From positions 1,686,091 to 1,750,090 of the forward strand of contig CATQHB010000002.1 in the NCBI GenBank assembly GCA_958295765.1: a stretch of 64,000 bases of DNA, read 5' to 3'. This stretch comes from an uncultured Dehalococcoidia bacterium (GTDB taxonomy: Bacteria; Chloroflexota; Dehalococcoidia; Lucifugimonadales; UBA3495). Each line of letters starts with the position of its first letter. Position 1 is the first letter of the stretch. Under the pieces are notes generated by a model that was not told the DNA's origin, did no database searches, and saw only the letters and a list, made by a program, of their open reading frames with translations. The position numbers and the translations under genes were made by a program. Below are positions 24,688 to 33,671 of this stretch, in pieces.

Positions 24688-25887
24688 ATGTCCGGCCCCC
24701 GCCAGCCCCAACCCACCAACCAGCCCGGCGCCGGCGCTGCCGCCTCGGGCCGGCCGCGCTACCGGCGCATCGTGGTCAAGGCCGGCACCAGCGTTTTGAC
24801 CGATACCGGCAACAGCGGCCAGCTCAACCTGCCGGCTATGTCCGACCTGACCCGGCAGATAGCTCAACTGCATCGGGACGAACCGGCCGAGGTGGTACTG
24901 GTAACCTCCGGGGCCATCGCCGCCGGCCGCCAGGAACTGAGCCAGGGCGGGCCGCCGCCGGCAGAACGGGACATTCCCTCCCGGCAGGTGCTGGCCGCGA
25001 TCGGCCAGGGCCGGCTGATGCACACCTACAAGGAGTTGTTTGAGAGCCGGGGCATCCGGGTGGCCCAAGCCCTGCTGACCATCAACGACCTGGCCGACCG
25101 CCAATCCTACCTGAACGTCCGCAACACGCTGATGGCCCTCCTGGACCTGGCCGTGGTGCCGATTCTCAACGAAAACGACGTAGTAGCCGTCGATGAGATT
25201 GGCGAGGTTTTCGGGGATAACGACCGATTATCGGCCCTGGTCGCCAACCTGATTGACGCCGATTTGCTGGTAATCCTCACCGACACCAACGGGCTTTACA
25301 CCGCCGACCCCCATTTTGACCCCGACGCCTCGCTGATTCCGGTAGTGGAGCAGGTGGACGAAAGTATCCAGTTAGCCGTCGGGCAGCACCGGAACCCCTG
25401 GGCGCGGGGCGGGATGCCCACCAAAATTGACGCCGCCCGCCTGGTAACCGCCGCCGGCATCGCTATGGTAATGTGCAATGGCCGGGCCGAGGATGCGGTG
25501 CTGCAAGCGGCCCGGGGACAGGCCATCGGGACGCTGTTCCGGCCGGCGGCGGAAAAGCTGGAGGCGCGCAAGCGTTGGATGTTGAGCCGGGTCGGGGACT
25601 CCCATTGGGGCGAGATTGAGATAGACCAGGGCGCGGCGGACGCCCTGCTCCACCGCCACGTAAGCCTGCTGCCGGCCGGGGTCAAGGAAGTTCGGGGCGA
25701 CTTTCGCCGGGGCGATATTGTCTATATCGTAGATCCGCCGGGACACCAGATCGCCTGCGGCATCGCCAACTACGCGGCGGCGGACATCCTCCGCATCCGG
25801 GGGTTCCGCTCCGACGGCATCACCGACATTCTGGGCTACCATTACGGCCAGGAAGTGGTGCACCGCAACAACCTGGTCCTGATTTAG
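24688..25887 (+). CDS. proB: Glutamate 5-kinase
   Basis: ProB phosphorylates glutamate, the first step of proline synthesis. The amino-acid kinase domain shows RIVVKAGTSVLTD, VLVTSGAIAAGRQEL, VPILNENDVVAVDEI, FGDNDRLSALVANLIDADLL and WARGGMPTKIDAARLVTAAG. Residues about 290-380 form a PUA domain (WGEIEIDQGAADALLH). I start at the ATG at 24688, which has AGGGTAAAG upstream. A frame-matched ATG at 24661 would add nine residues. An N-terminal Pro/Gln/Ala-rich stretch of about 25 residues precedes the kinase fold and is unusual. proA follows after 70 bases, so the pair is probably an operon. Confidence 0.96.
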   Translation: MSGPRQPQPTNQPGAGAAASGRPRYRRIVVKAGTSVLTDTGNSGQLNLPAMSDLTRQIAQLHRDEPAEVVLVTSGAIAAGRQELSQGGPPPAERDIPSRQVLAAIGQGRLMHTYKELFESRGIRVAQALLTINDLADRQSYLNVRNTLMALLDLAVVPILNENDVVAVDEIGEVFGDNDRLSALVANLIDADLLVILTDTNGLYTADPHFDPDASLIPVVEQVDESIQLAVGQHRNPWARGGMPTKIDAARLVTAAGIAMVMCNGRAEDAVLQAARGQAIGTLFRPAAEKLEARKRWMLSRVGDSHWGEIEIDQGAADALLHRHVSLLPAGVKEVRGDFRRGDIVYIVDPPGHQIACGIANYAAADILRIRGFRSDGITDILGYHYGQEVVHRNNLVLI

Positions 25888-25957
25888 CCGGGGCAGACTA
25901 CCCGGACCGGCCAGGGGCAATGGTCTTTACGCCCCGGCCAAAGGAGCGGAGTTAATC

Positions 25958-27238
25958 ATGGCAACCACTGTTGACGAACTTTCCCTGCTGGAACAGGGCC
26001 GGACGGCGCAAACGGCGGCGCGCCAGTTGGCCGGCCTTGCCACCGAAGTCAAGAATCAGGCTTTGCTCAACATCGCCCAAGCCCTGGAAGCGGAACAAGG
26101 GCCGGTACTGGAGGCCAACCGGGCCGATTACCAGTCGGCCCAAGCCGACGGGATGAACGACGCGATGCTCGACCGGCTGCTCCTGACCCCGGAACGGCTG
26201 ACCGGAATGGCCCAAGACGTGCGCGGGATTGCCGCGCTGCCCGACCCGGTGAACGAAGTCATTGACGCCCGCACTCTGGCTAACGGGCTGGCGGTGGAAC
26301 GGCGGCGGGTGCCGTTGGGCGTGATTGGCAGCATCTACGAAAGCCGCCCCAACATCACGGTGGATATTGCCGCGCTGACCCTGAAATCGGGCAACGCCTG
26401 CCTGCTGCGGGGCGGCCGGGAAAGCCGGCGTTCCAACCTGGCCTTGGTTGACCTGCTGCGGCGGGCTGTGGCCGCGGCGGGAATATCCCCGGAAATTATC
26501 CAGTACGTGGCTAACCCGGACCGCTCCCTGGTGGAGGCCATCCTCCGAATGAAGGACTATATCAACCTGCTGGTGCCCCGGGGCGGGCCGGGCCTGATTA
26601 AGTTCGTCGCCGAACAAGCGGCTATGCCGGTAGTAGCCGGCGGCGTGGGGGTCTGCCACGCCTACGTTGACCGGACGGCGGATTTGGAGAAAGCGACCAA
26701 CATCATCTTTAACGCCAAGGTGCAGCGGCCCACGGTCTGCAACGCGCTGGACACGGTGCTGCTCCACGCCGAAAGCGCCCCCGGCGGCCTGCCCGCCATT
26801 GCCCGCGCCCTGTCCCAGGCCGGCGTTGAACTGCACTGCGACCACCGGGCCTTGAGCATCCTGGGGCCGGAGACCGGCCTCAATACCCACCCGGCTACCG
26901 AGGACGATTGGGGGCAGGAGTTCCTGTCGCTGACCGCCGCCATAAAAATCGTGGACTCGCTGGACGAAGCCCTGGAACACATTGAGACCTACGGCTCCGG
27001 TCATACCGAGGCGATAATCACCGAGGATAAAGCGGCCTCGGAGCGTTTTCTGCGGGACGTGGACGCCGCCGCAGTTATCCTCAACGCCAGTACCCGGTTT
27101 ACCGACGGGGGCCAGTTGGGATTAGGCGCCGAGGTCGGCATCAGCACCCAGAAGTTTCACGCCCGGGGGCCGCTGGGCCTGCGGGAGCTTACTTCCTACA
27201 AGTGGGTGATTATCGGCGACGGACAGGTTCGGGAGTAG
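25958..27238 (+). CDS. proA: Glutamate-5-semialdehyde dehydrogenase (gamma-glutamyl phosphate reductase)
   Basis: ProA reduces gamma-glutamyl phosphate, the product of the upstream kinase, to the semialdehyde on the way to proline. The aldehyde-dehydrogenase-type fold shows RRVPLGVIGSIYESRPNITV, LKSGNACLLRGGRES, VPRGGPGLIKFV and AKVQRPTVCNALDTVLLH, where the Cys in PTVCNALDT is the catalytic thiol. GSGHTEAIITE and NASTRFTDGGQLGLGAEVGI are ProA-specific near the C-terminus. The length of 426 residues is normal. GGAGTTAATC precedes the ATG. A small unknown gene follows after 25 bases. Confidence 0.97.
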   Translation: MATTVDELSLLEQGRTAQTAARQLAGLATEVKNQALLNIAQALEAEQGPVLEANRADYQSAQADGMNDAMLDRLLLTPERLTGMAQDVRGIAALPDPVNEVIDARTLANGLAVERRRVPLGVIGSIYESRPNITVDIAALTLKSGNACLLRGGRESRRSNLALVDLLRRAVAAAGISPEIIQYVANPDRSLVEAILRMKDYINLLVPRGGPGLIKFVAEQAAMPVVAGGVGVCHAYVDRTADLEKATNIIFNAKVQRPTVCNALDTVLLHAESAPGGLPAIARALSQAGVELHCDHRALSILGPETGLNTHPATEDDWGQEFLSLTAAIKIVDSLDEALEHIETYGSGHTEAIITEDKAASERFLRDVDAAAVILNASTRFTDGGQLGLGAEVGISTQKFHARGPLGLRELTSYKWVIIGDGQVRE

Positions 27239-27263
27239 GCCGGGGGCCGGCCGGGAGGCAAAC

Positions 27264-27569
27264 GTGGCAGACTTTGACCTGGAGCGGAGAGTACGAACCG
27301 CCTATTCCGAGGTCTATGCTATCCTGGATGAGGACGACCAGGTAGGGCGGATTGACATTCACTTCACCTACAACGTGGTGGAGGTTTGCCTGGTGGTGGA
27401 CGAGAGCCTGACCCAGGAAACAATCCGGGAACTGGTGGAAACCATTGACGGGGATTTGCTGGACGCCGCGGGGATACCCAGGGAGGAGATGCTGGTTCAC
27501 GTTTTCCAGGGCAAGCCCCTCGGCGTTTTCACCAACCGGGAGTTCGGGACTAACGGCAGCGACAGTTAG
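27264..27569 (+). CDS. Small acidic hypothetical protein downstream of proA
   Basis: I do not recognise this 101-residue protein. It starts MADFDLERRVRTAYSEVYAI, is acidic, and has a predicted alpha/beta pattern with beta strands around RIDIHFTYNVVEVCLVVD, a stretch of LVETIDGDLLDAAGIPREEM, and VHVFQGKPLGVFTNREFG. No signal peptide, membrane span or Cys motif is present. It lies 25 bases after proA with GGGAGGC before the ATG, so it is probably the third gene of the proline operon. A role in proline metabolism is only suggested by position. Confidence 0.6.
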   Translation: MADFDLERRVRTAYSEVYAILDEDDQVGRIDIHFTYNVVEVCLVVDESLTQETIRELVETIDGDLLDAAGIPREEMLVHVFQGKPLGVFTNREFGTNGSDS

Positions 27570-27598
27570 ACAGTTAGTTGATAGGGTTATGGCGCTGG

Positions 27599-27672
27599 GG
27601 TCATTCCGGCTTGGCAAACCGTCATTCCACCCGGCTAAACCGTCATTCCGGCAAAAGCCGAATCCGGCGGCC
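27599..27672. repeat. Degenerate family-1 remnants
   Basis: ACCGTCATTCCGGCAAAAGC and two shorter GTCATTCC pieces repeat part of the family-1 core in this 180-base gap between convergent genes. No full element remains. Confidence 0.45.
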
Positions 27673-27748
27673 TAACCCCCGCTGGTAGCGGGCTGGACGC
27701 CGGACCGAGCAATTCGACAAGCGCACCGGGAGGGGATTCGGTTCCAGC

Positions 27749-28699
27749 CTAGCCCCCCTTCCGACTGACCGCTTTCAGCGCCGCGTCCTTGACTTTTTCC
27801 GGGGTCAGGCCACACTTCACCATCAACTCCTCGGCCCTGGCCGACTCACTGTAACCCTGCAAGGCCACCATTTCCACCGGAACCGGACAGTGTTGACCCA
27901 CCGCCTGGGCAACTATGCTGCCTAGGCCGCCGTGCAAGTAGTGTTCCTCGGCGGTTACTACGGCCCCGGTTTCCCGGGCCGCCGCCGCAATAGTAGGTAC
28001 GTCCACCGGCTTGAGGGTATGGACGTTGAGTACCCGGGCCTGTACCCCGGCCTCAGCCAGCAAGTCGGCCGCCTCCAGGCTGACCGAAACCATTACGCCG
28101 GTAGCGATAATGGTAACGTCGCCGCCCTCCCGCAGCCGTTCCGCCTGGCCCAGGTTGAATTGGTAGTCCGCATCGTGAATCACCGGGGTTGCCGCGCGGG
28201 ACAAGCGAATGTAGAAAGGCCCTTCCGTGCGGGCCGCCAACTCCACCGCCTGGACCGTTTCCACCGTGTCGGCGGGAGAAATCACGGTAAAGCTGGGCAG
28301 GGCGCAAATCAGGGACAAGTCCTCAATGCCATGGGCCGACATCCCATCCTCACCGGTCAAAATCCCGGCATGGGTGCAGACCAGTTTGAGGTTAAGGTTC
28401 CCCTGGGAAACCAGGACGCGAAGCTGGTCAAAGGGACGGCCTACGCCAAACACGCTGAAGGTGCTGACAAAGGGTATCTTGCCACTGGCAGCCAGGCCGG
28501 CCCCGACTCCAATCAGGTTCTGCTCCGCCGGGCCAAAATCAAAGAACCGCTCCGGGTACTTGTCCCGCCACAGGTGGGTGAACACGGAGACGTTCAGGTC
28601 GCCGCCCAGCACCACCAGGTCCGGGAAAGAGTCGGCCATCTCCAAAAGGGTCTCACCGTAGATTTGCCTGGTCGAGGCCATTTTCCACTGCGCCGCCAT
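27749..28699 (-). CDS. Transketolase, C-terminal subunit
   Basis: The protein carries the pyrimidine-binding and C-terminal domains of a split transketolase: VVLGGDLNVSVFTHLWRDKY, FDFGPAEQNLIGVGAGLAAS (with the conserved catalytic Glu of the thiamine site) and HAGILTGEDGMSAHGIEDLS. The C-terminal domain has NVHTLKPVDVPTIAAAARET and TAEEHYLHGGLGSIVAQAVG. It works with the N-terminal subunit encoded just upstream to move two-carbon units in the pentose phosphate pathway. The genes overlap by one base (TGATG-type junction), so translation is coupled. Split transketolases are common in archaea and some bacteria. Length 316 residues is as expected. Confidence 0.93.
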   Translation of the reverse strand: MAAQWKMASTRQIYGETLLEMADSFPDLVVLGGDLNVSVFTHLWRDKYPERFFDFGPAEQNLIGVGAGLAASGKIPFVSTFSVFGVGRPFDQLRVLVSQGNLNLKLVCTHAGILTGEDGMSAHGIEDLSLICALPSFTVISPADTVETVQAVELAARTEGPFYIRLSRAATPVIHDADYQFNLGQAERLREGGDVTIIATGVMVSVSLEAADLLAEAGVQARVLNVHTLKPVDVPTIAAAARETGAVVTAEEHYLHGGLGSIVAQAVGQHCPVPVEMVALQGYSESARAEELMVKCGLTPEKVKDAALKAVSRKGG

Positions 28700-29541
28700 C
28701 AGGCCAATTCCTCCATTGCTTTCTCAAACTCCTGAGCGTTCGGGGCGCGCCCGTGGAAACCGGGGTTGTTCTCCATAAAACTGACCCCTTTCCCCTTGAC
28801 CGTGTTGGCAATAATCACCGTGGGCCGGGTGCGCCGCCGCCGGGCTTTGTCCAGGGTGGACAGCAGGGCCTCAAAATCGTGGCCGTCGGTCTCCAGGACG
28901 CGCCAGCCGAAATCCCGCCACTTCCGGGCCAGGGGTTCCAGGCGCATCACCTGGTCGGTAAACCGGTCGTTCTGGATGCGGTTGCGGTCCACAATGGCAA
29001 CCAGGTTGGTAGCCTCATGATGGGCCGCCGACATCGCCGCCTCCCAGATTTCCCCCTCATCACATTCCCCATCGCCCAGCAGGGCATACACCAGATAATC
29101 CTTGCCGTCCAGCCGGGCGGCCAGAGCGCAGCCGAGGGCGAAGGAAAGGCCCATACCCAGGGAACCGGAGTTCATTTCCACCCCCGGTGTCATCGGGTGG
29201 GCGTGGCCCTGAATCCGGCTGTTCAACTGGCGGTAGGTAGCCAGTTCCTCCTTGGGGAAGTAGCCGGCCCGCGCCAGCACCGCGTAGAAACCCGGAGAGG
29301 CGTGGCCCTTGCTCAGGATAAACCGATCCCGGTCCGGCCACTGCGGGTCTTGGGGATTATGGCGCATCACCCGGAAATAGAGGGAAATGAGGATGTCCAA
29401 CTCGGAAAGGGAACCGCCGGGGTGTCCACTACCGGCGGTGTAAATGGTCTGAATAACGTCCCGCCGCAGCTCTTTCGCCAGAGCCGGCAAGTCGGAAACG
29501 CTGTAGTTGTGCCCCCCAACGGCGGCGTCAGTTCCAATCAT
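28699..29541 (-). CDS. Transketolase, N-terminal subunit
   Basis: This subunit binds thiamine diphosphate: TAGSGHPGGSLSELDILISL, GHASPGFYAVLARAGYF, MGLSFALGCALAARLDGK and the metal-binding GDGECDEGEIWEAAMSAAHH with VAIVDRNRIQNDRFT (the GDG..NxN motif). I start at the ATG at 29541 (MIGTDAAVGG), since the longer frame from a TTG at 29631 adds 30 residues with no homology. It overlaps the C-terminal subunit gene by one base. The two together form one transketolase. A family-1 repeat lies upstream. Confidence 0.93.
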   Translation of the reverse strand: MIGTDAAVGGHNYSVSDLPALAKELRRDVIQTIYTAGSGHPGGSLSELDILISLYFRVMRHNPQDPQWPDRDRFILSKGHASPGFYAVLARAGYFPKEELATYRQLNSRIQGHAHPMTPGVEMNSGSLGMGLSFALGCALAARLDGKDYLVYALLGDGECDEGEIWEAAMSAAHHEATNLVAIVDRNRIQNDRFTDQVMRLEPLARKWRDFGWRVLETDGHDFEALLSTLDKARRRRTRPTVIIANTVKGKGVSFMENNPGFHGRAPNAQEFEKAMEELA

Positions 29542-29675
29542 ATCGTCGCTGCTGCTCTCCCCAACGATTATTGCCCATTGCCGGTGTACCCGGCCCCTGG
29601 CTGTCCACCGTGGCCCAAGTCTGTCGTTCAAGATTATAAGTCCCGAAAGAGAGGGTGTCTAGGCAGGGTTTTGTA

Positions 29676-29829
29676 ATCAGGGCAAGTGCCACAACAACCG
29701 TCGTTCCAGAGAAAGCCGGAATCCAGGAAATCCCCGGAAAAGAGCGAGCCTGATGCCGGGCATTCTGGATTCCGGCTTTCGCCGGAACGACGGTTGCTTG
29801 GGCTATCATAGTTAAAATGCGATTGCCCC
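29676..29829. repeat. Family-1 palindromic element (copy C)
   Basis: Core arms CCGTCGTTCCAGAGAAAGCC and GCTTTCGCCGGAACGACGG, with right outer arm AAATGCGATTGCCCC and a poorly kept left outer arm. It lies between divergent transketolase and amidohydrolase genes. Confidence 0.78.
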
Positions 29830-29891
29830 GCTTTGGTAATTGTAATATAGTTCACTCCTACCCAAAACTGACCTTATCGCCCGGATACGAT

Positions 29892-30755
29892 ATGATAATT
29901 GACGCTCATTGCCACATACTGCCGGAGAGTTTTGCGGGACGCTATGCGGAGTTGACCGCACGGGACGCCACTTTTGCCAGCCTCTTTCCCCAGCCGGGGG
30001 CGCGGCTGGCAACGGCAGAGGATCTGCTGGGCGCGATGCACCAGGCCGGCGTTGACCATGCGGTTATTGCCGGCTTTGGCTGGACCGACCCGGAGGTGGC
30101 ACGGGAAGCCAACGATTACGTCATCCAGGCCGTGGCCCGGCACCCGCAACGGCTGACCGGGTTCTGCTCGGTCAACCCGGCCTGGGGCGCGGCGGCCCTG
30201 GCCGAGGTGGAGCGGTGCGCCGCCGCCGGCCTGCGGGGTATCGGTGAACTGCACCCGGATACCCAGGAATTTGACCTCACCGAACAGTCCCGCCTGGCGC
30301 CGCTGCTGAACCTGGCCCGCCAATTAAATCTGCCGGTGCTGCTGCACACCTCGGAACCGGTGGGCCACCAGTATCCGGGCAAGGGACATACCACGCCGGA
30401 CCGGGTTTATCGGTTTATCAAAAACTTCCCGGACAACCCGATTATCTGCGCCCATTGGGGCGGCGGCCTGGCTTTCTACGGCCTGATGCCGGAGCTTCCC
30501 GGAGAATTGGAGAATGTCTATTTTGACACGGCAGCCTCCCCTTTTCTCTACCGGCCCGAAGTGTTTTCCGTAGCCGCCCAAACCATCGGGGCGGAAAAGA
30601 TTTTGTTCGCCACCGATTACCCGCTAATCCGCCACCGCCGGCTGCTGCGTCAAGTAGCGGATTCCGGGCTGGATTCCGACAGCCGGGCCGCGATCCTGGG
30701 GAACAACGCGGCCCGCCTGCTGGGGCTGGAAGGGGCCGGGGAAACTGTTGACTAG
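29892..30755 (+). CDS. Amidohydrolase-family (amidohydrolase 2) TIM-barrel protein
   Basis: This 287-residue protein fits the small amidohydrolase family of metal-dependent hydrolases and decarboxylases. MIIDAHCHILPESF gives the N-terminal DxHxH metal site, LPVLLHTSEPVGHQYPG supplies a His, ICAHWGGGL supplies the next, and ILFATDYPLIRHRRLL contains the late Asp. It also has VNPAWGAAALAEVERCAAAG, typical of the barrel. The true start is the ATG at 29892, where the metal motif begins; a longer frame upstream adds 25 residues without support. Substrate is unknown. The next gene, mug, starts 33 bases later on the same strand. Confidence 0.85.
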   Translation: MIIDAHCHILPESFAGRYAELTARDATFASLFPQPGARLATAEDLLGAMHQAGVDHAVIAGFGWTDPEVAREANDYVIQAVARHPQRLTGFCSVNPAWGAAALAEVERCAAAGLRGIGELHPDTQEFDLTEQSRLAPLLNLARQLNLPVLLHTSEPVGHQYPGKGHTTPDRVYRFIKNFPDNPIICAHWGGGLAFYGLMPELPGELENVYFDTAASPFLYRPEVFSVAAQTIGAEKILFATDYPLIRHRRLLRQVADSGLDSDSRAAILGNNAARLLGLEGAGETVD

Positions 30756-30788
30756 CCAAAATTGCCGACTAACCGGACGGGCGCCGTT

Positions 30789-31343
30789 ATGGAAACCAGG
30801 GAAACAACCGACTTCGAGACCCTGGGCGACTATTTACAGGAGGGTTTGGCGATCGTTTTCGTTGGCCTGAACCCCTCCAGCTACTCGGTGCGGGCCGGAC
30901 ATTATTTCGCAAACCCGCGCAACCGTTTCTGGGCCGCGCTGAACCGCTCCGGGTTGGTCGGTGAGGAGTTGTCGCCGGAACGGGATACCGAACTCATCCG
31001 GCACGGTATCGGGTTCACCGACGTGGTAAAACGGCCTACGCCCCAAGCCGCCGGATTGAAAGCCGCCGACTATCGCCGCTGGGCGCCGGTACTGCGGGAC
31101 AAGCTGCTGCATTACCAGCCCCGCATCGCCTGCTTTCACGGGTTGACCGGCTACAAAGCCTACCTGAAATACGGCGAGCGGGTCGCTCCCCAGGCGGAAC
31201 TAGGCCGGCAGGAACGGGACATCGGCAGCAGCCGGGTTTTTGTCGTGCCTAACCCCAGCCCGGCCAACGCCCAATACTCGCTGGACGACCTGGTTTACTG
31301 GTATCAACGGCTGGCCGAGTTCCGGGCGGAGTTGACCCATTGA
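30789..31343 (+). CDS. mug: Mismatch-specific uracil/thymine-DNA glycosylase (Mug/TDG type)
   Basis: Mug removes uracil or thymine mispaired with guanine. The signature FVGLNPSSYSVRAGHYFANP holds the catalytic Asn, GIGFTDVVKRPTPQA follows, IACFHGLTGYKAYLKYG and VFVVPNPSPANAQYSLDDLV complete the family pattern. I start at the ATG at 30789 (METRETTDF). A TTG at 30762 in the same frame is an alternative. At 184 residues it is normal. It overlaps the thpR start by 4 bases, and the alkA-like gene follows, so these repair and nucleic-acid genes form one unit. Confidence 0.93.
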   Translation: METRETTDFETLGDYLQEGLAIVFVGLNPSSYSVRAGHYFANPRNRFWAALNRSGLVGEELSPERDTELIRHGIGFTDVVKRPTPQAAGLKAADYRRWAPVLRDKLLHYQPRIACFHGLTGYKAYLKYGERVAPQAELGRQERDIGSSRVFVVPNPSPANAQYSLDDLVYWYQRLAEFRAELTH

Positions 31344-31957
31344 CCGCGGGGCGGGATGCGGTGCGGCTGTTCATCGCCCTGGACTTGCCGCCGGCGGCCA
31401 AGGGTTCCCTGAGCGCAACAGCGGCGCAACTGAAGGCGGTCATCCCGTCGGGGGTTCGCTGGGTTGACCCGGCCGGCATCCACCTGGCCCTGAAGTTCCT
31501 GGGCGACACCGATACCGGGCTGGTAGAGCCAATCCTGGCCGCGATGCAGCCGGGCGCCGGGGTCTCCGGGGCGGCGGCTTTCCCCTTACAGCTTTCCGGG
31601 CTGGGCGTGTTACCCAACTACCGGAAACCCCGATCGCTGTGGGCCGGCGTGGGCGGCGACCTGGACGCCCTGGGCCGGTTGCAGCGGCGGGTGGACCAGG
31701 CCCTGGCCCGGTTGGGCTTCCCCCCGGAACGCCGACCCTTCCGCCCGCACCTGACCCTGGGACGCGTTCAAGGCAGCGTCGCCACCGCCACCCGACGGGA
31801 AATCGGAGAAACATTAGCAACCCAATTTGCCATCCTGGAACCCAAACTACGGGAACCCGAACACGCCTGGCAAGCCACCGAGATGCACCTCATCCAAAGC
31901 CGTCTGACACCCCAGGGCGCAATCTATACTTCCCTGGGCACGGCCCCGCTGGCCTAA
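31340..31957 (+). CDS. thpR: RNA 2',3'-cyclic phosphodiesterase (2H family)
   Basis: The protein has the two HxTx-like motifs of the 2H phosphoesterase family: GIHLALKFLGDTDT near residue 46 (with Ala in place of Thr) and RPHLTLGRVQG near residue 133. It begins RLFIALDLPPAAKGSL, as in ThpR/LigT proteins, and carries RSLWAGVGGDLDALGRLQRR. Family enzymes open 2',3'-cyclic phosphates at RNA ends; the old name RNA ligase reflects a reverse reaction. It starts with TTG at 31340, overlapping the mug stop by four bases, so translation is coupled. Length 205 residues. Confidence 0.87.
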   Translation: MTAGRDAVRLFIALDLPPAAKGSLSATAAQLKAVIPSGVRWVDPAGIHLALKFLGDTDTGLVEPILAAMQPGAGVSGAAAFPLQLSGLGVLPNYRKPRSLWAGVGGDLDALGRLQRRVDQALARLGFPPERRPFRPHLTLGRVQGSVATATRREIGETLATQFAILEPKLREPEHAWQATEMHLIQSRLTPQGAIYTSLGTAPLA

Positions 31958-31984
31958 CCCAATTGGTGCAATAGGAAAGCTCAA

Positions 31985-32914
31985 ATGGACAAATGTACCG
32001 CGATCATTCATCCGGCCCCGCCCTTTAACTTCGCGCTGACCGCCGAGAACCAGCCCTATTTTCGGAAAGACGCCAGCGCCCCGGATACCGATATTGAAAA
32101 TACCGGAGCCTACCAACGGCTGCTGCATTTGGGGGATAAGCTGGCATTAGCGACGGCCCGGCCGGAGGGCAGCATTGCGTCCCCCAAATTGGCCGTAACC
32201 ATCGAAGGGGAAAGCCTGTCCCCACCGGAGGTTGACGCCGCCCGGGAGCAGGTGGCGCGGTTGCTGGGGGCCGACCAGGATTTGACCGCCTTTTATGGCG
32301 CGGCAACCGCCGACCCGGTGCTAGCCGACCTGGTGCAGACCTTTTACGGGATGCACCTGCCCCGGGCCATTTCAGTGTTTGAGGCCCTGACCCAGGCTAT
32401 TCTCGGCCAGCAACTGGCGGCCACCGTAGCCCGCATCATCCGCGCCCTGCTGATTGAAACCTACGGCGGCAGCAAGACTTTCAACGGACAACTGCACTAC
32501 GCCTTTCCCCGCCCGGAAGCCATCGCTGGAGCGTCGGTTGACGACCTGCGGGCGTTGAAACTCAGCCGCCGCAAGGCCGAGTACCTGCAAGGCATTGCCC
32601 GCGCCGAACTGGATACGCCGGGCGGCCTGGACGGGCTGGAACGGCTGACCGATGCCGAGGCGGTGCGGGAACTGACCGCCTTGCGAGGCGTGGGCAAATG
32701 GACGGCGCAATGGGTTCTGGTGCGGGCCTTGGGCCGGCCCGACGCCTTCCCGGTCGGCGACCTGGCCCTGCGCCGCATCGTGTCCCGCCTCTACTTCGGC
32801 GGCCAACCCCTGACCGACGAACAACTGGAGGAGTTCTCCCACCGCTGGTCGCCCCACCGCTCCTGGGCCACCCACTACCTGTTCGCCGCATTAAGGGCGG
32901 GAGTTGGGGAGTAG
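31985..32914 (+). CDS. AlkA-like DNA-3-methyladenine glycosylase (HhH-GPD)
   Basis: This enzyme removes alkylated bases. The HhH-GPD core is visible: FEALTQAILGQQLAATVARI, LKLSRRKAEYLQGIA, the helix-hairpin-helix LRGVGKWTAQWVLVRAL and catalytic Asp in FPVGDLALRRIVSRLYF. The N-terminal domain (about 110 residues, starting MDKCTAIIHPAPPFNFALTA) resembles the TBP-like domain of AlkA. The ATG at 31985 has AGGAAAG six bases upstream. It is 309 residues and closes the mug-thpR cluster. Confidence 0.9.
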   Translation: MDKCTAIIHPAPPFNFALTAENQPYFRKDASAPDTDIENTGAYQRLLHLGDKLALATARPEGSIASPKLAVTIEGESLSPPEVDAAREQVARLLGADQDLTAFYGAATADPVLADLVQTFYGMHLPRAISVFEALTQAILGQQLAATVARIIRALLIETYGGSKTFNGQLHYAFPRPEAIAGASVDDLRALKLSRRKAEYLQGIARAELDTPGGLDGLERLTDAEAVRELTALRGVGKWTAQWVLVRALGRPDAFPVGDLALRRIVSRLYFGGQPLTDEQLEEFSHRWSPHRSWATHYLFAALRAGVGE

Positions 32915-32975
32915 GGGATTGCGAATAGGTTCAGGCATCGCTAAACTCAGACCATATTTTCAAGGCAGGTTAGTT

Positions 32976-33671
32976 ATGGTTTCCCTGGCTACGGAAAGAG
33001 CAGCCGCGCCCTGGTATCAGCGGCTGTTTCTGCCGGCTTATCAGGTAAGGGATGCGGCCCGTTACGCCGGAACCTCTCCCCGGACCGTAGCCGCCTGGCA
33101 TTATGGCGGCAACCCGGTCTTGCCCGGCCGGGAGCGGAAACAACCCCTCTCCTATATGGAACTGGTCGAAGTCGCCTTTGTATCCTACTTCCGACAGGCC
33201 GGGGTATCGCTGAATCAAATCCGCAAGGCGCGGGAATACGTCGCGTCGAACTTCGAGACCGCTCACCCCTTTACTGAGTACCGGTTCAAGACCGAAGGCC
33301 ACCACATTTTGATGGACTATTTCAAGATTGATGCCAACAGGGAGTCCGGCAAGATTATCGTTGCCGACGCTGCCGGACAACTGGCCTGGACCAATTTGAT
33401 GGGGGATAGATTCGCCGAATTTGATTATGAGCTGGACTTGGCCTTAACCTGGCATCCGGCCGGGCGGGATTCGGCGGTCAAAATAGACCCGAGAATCGCC
33501 TTCGGAGAACCGATAGCTGACGGTATCCCCACTTTTGCAATCAAGGGGCGGTGGATTGCCGGCGAATCTATCGAGGAAATTGCGGCTGATTTCGGCATTT
33601 CTCCAGAAGTAATAAAAGACGCCCTACGTTTTGAGCAGGTGGAAATTGGCGGCAACGGCAACGGGCGGTAG
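32976..33671 (+). CDS. DUF433-type antitoxin with MerR-like N-terminus
   Basis: The C-terminal part matches DUF433: VKIDPRIAFGEPIADGIPTF, then GRWIAGESIEEIAADFGISP and EVIKDALRFEQ. The N-terminus (residues about 15-60: AYQVRDAARYAGTSPRTVAA) is a MerR-like helix-turn-helix. The middle region, YFRQAGVSLNQIRKAREYVA, also looks DNA-binding. Such proteins are antitoxins of PIN-like toxins and repress their own operon. The next gene overlaps by 41 bases and encodes such a toxin. I start at the ATG at 32976; a longer frame upstream adds 24 residues. Confidence 0.82.
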   Translation: MVSLATERAAAPWYQRLFLPAYQVRDAARYAGTSPRTVAAWHYGGNPVLPGRERKQPLSYMELVEVAFVSYFRQAGVSLNQIRKAREYVASNFETAHPFTEYRFKTEGHHILMDYFKIDANRESGKIIVADAAGQLAWTNLMGDRFAEFDYELDLALTWHPAGRDSAVKIDPRIAFGEPIADGIPTFAIKGRWIAGESIEEIAADFGISPEVIKDALRFEQVEIGGNGNGR

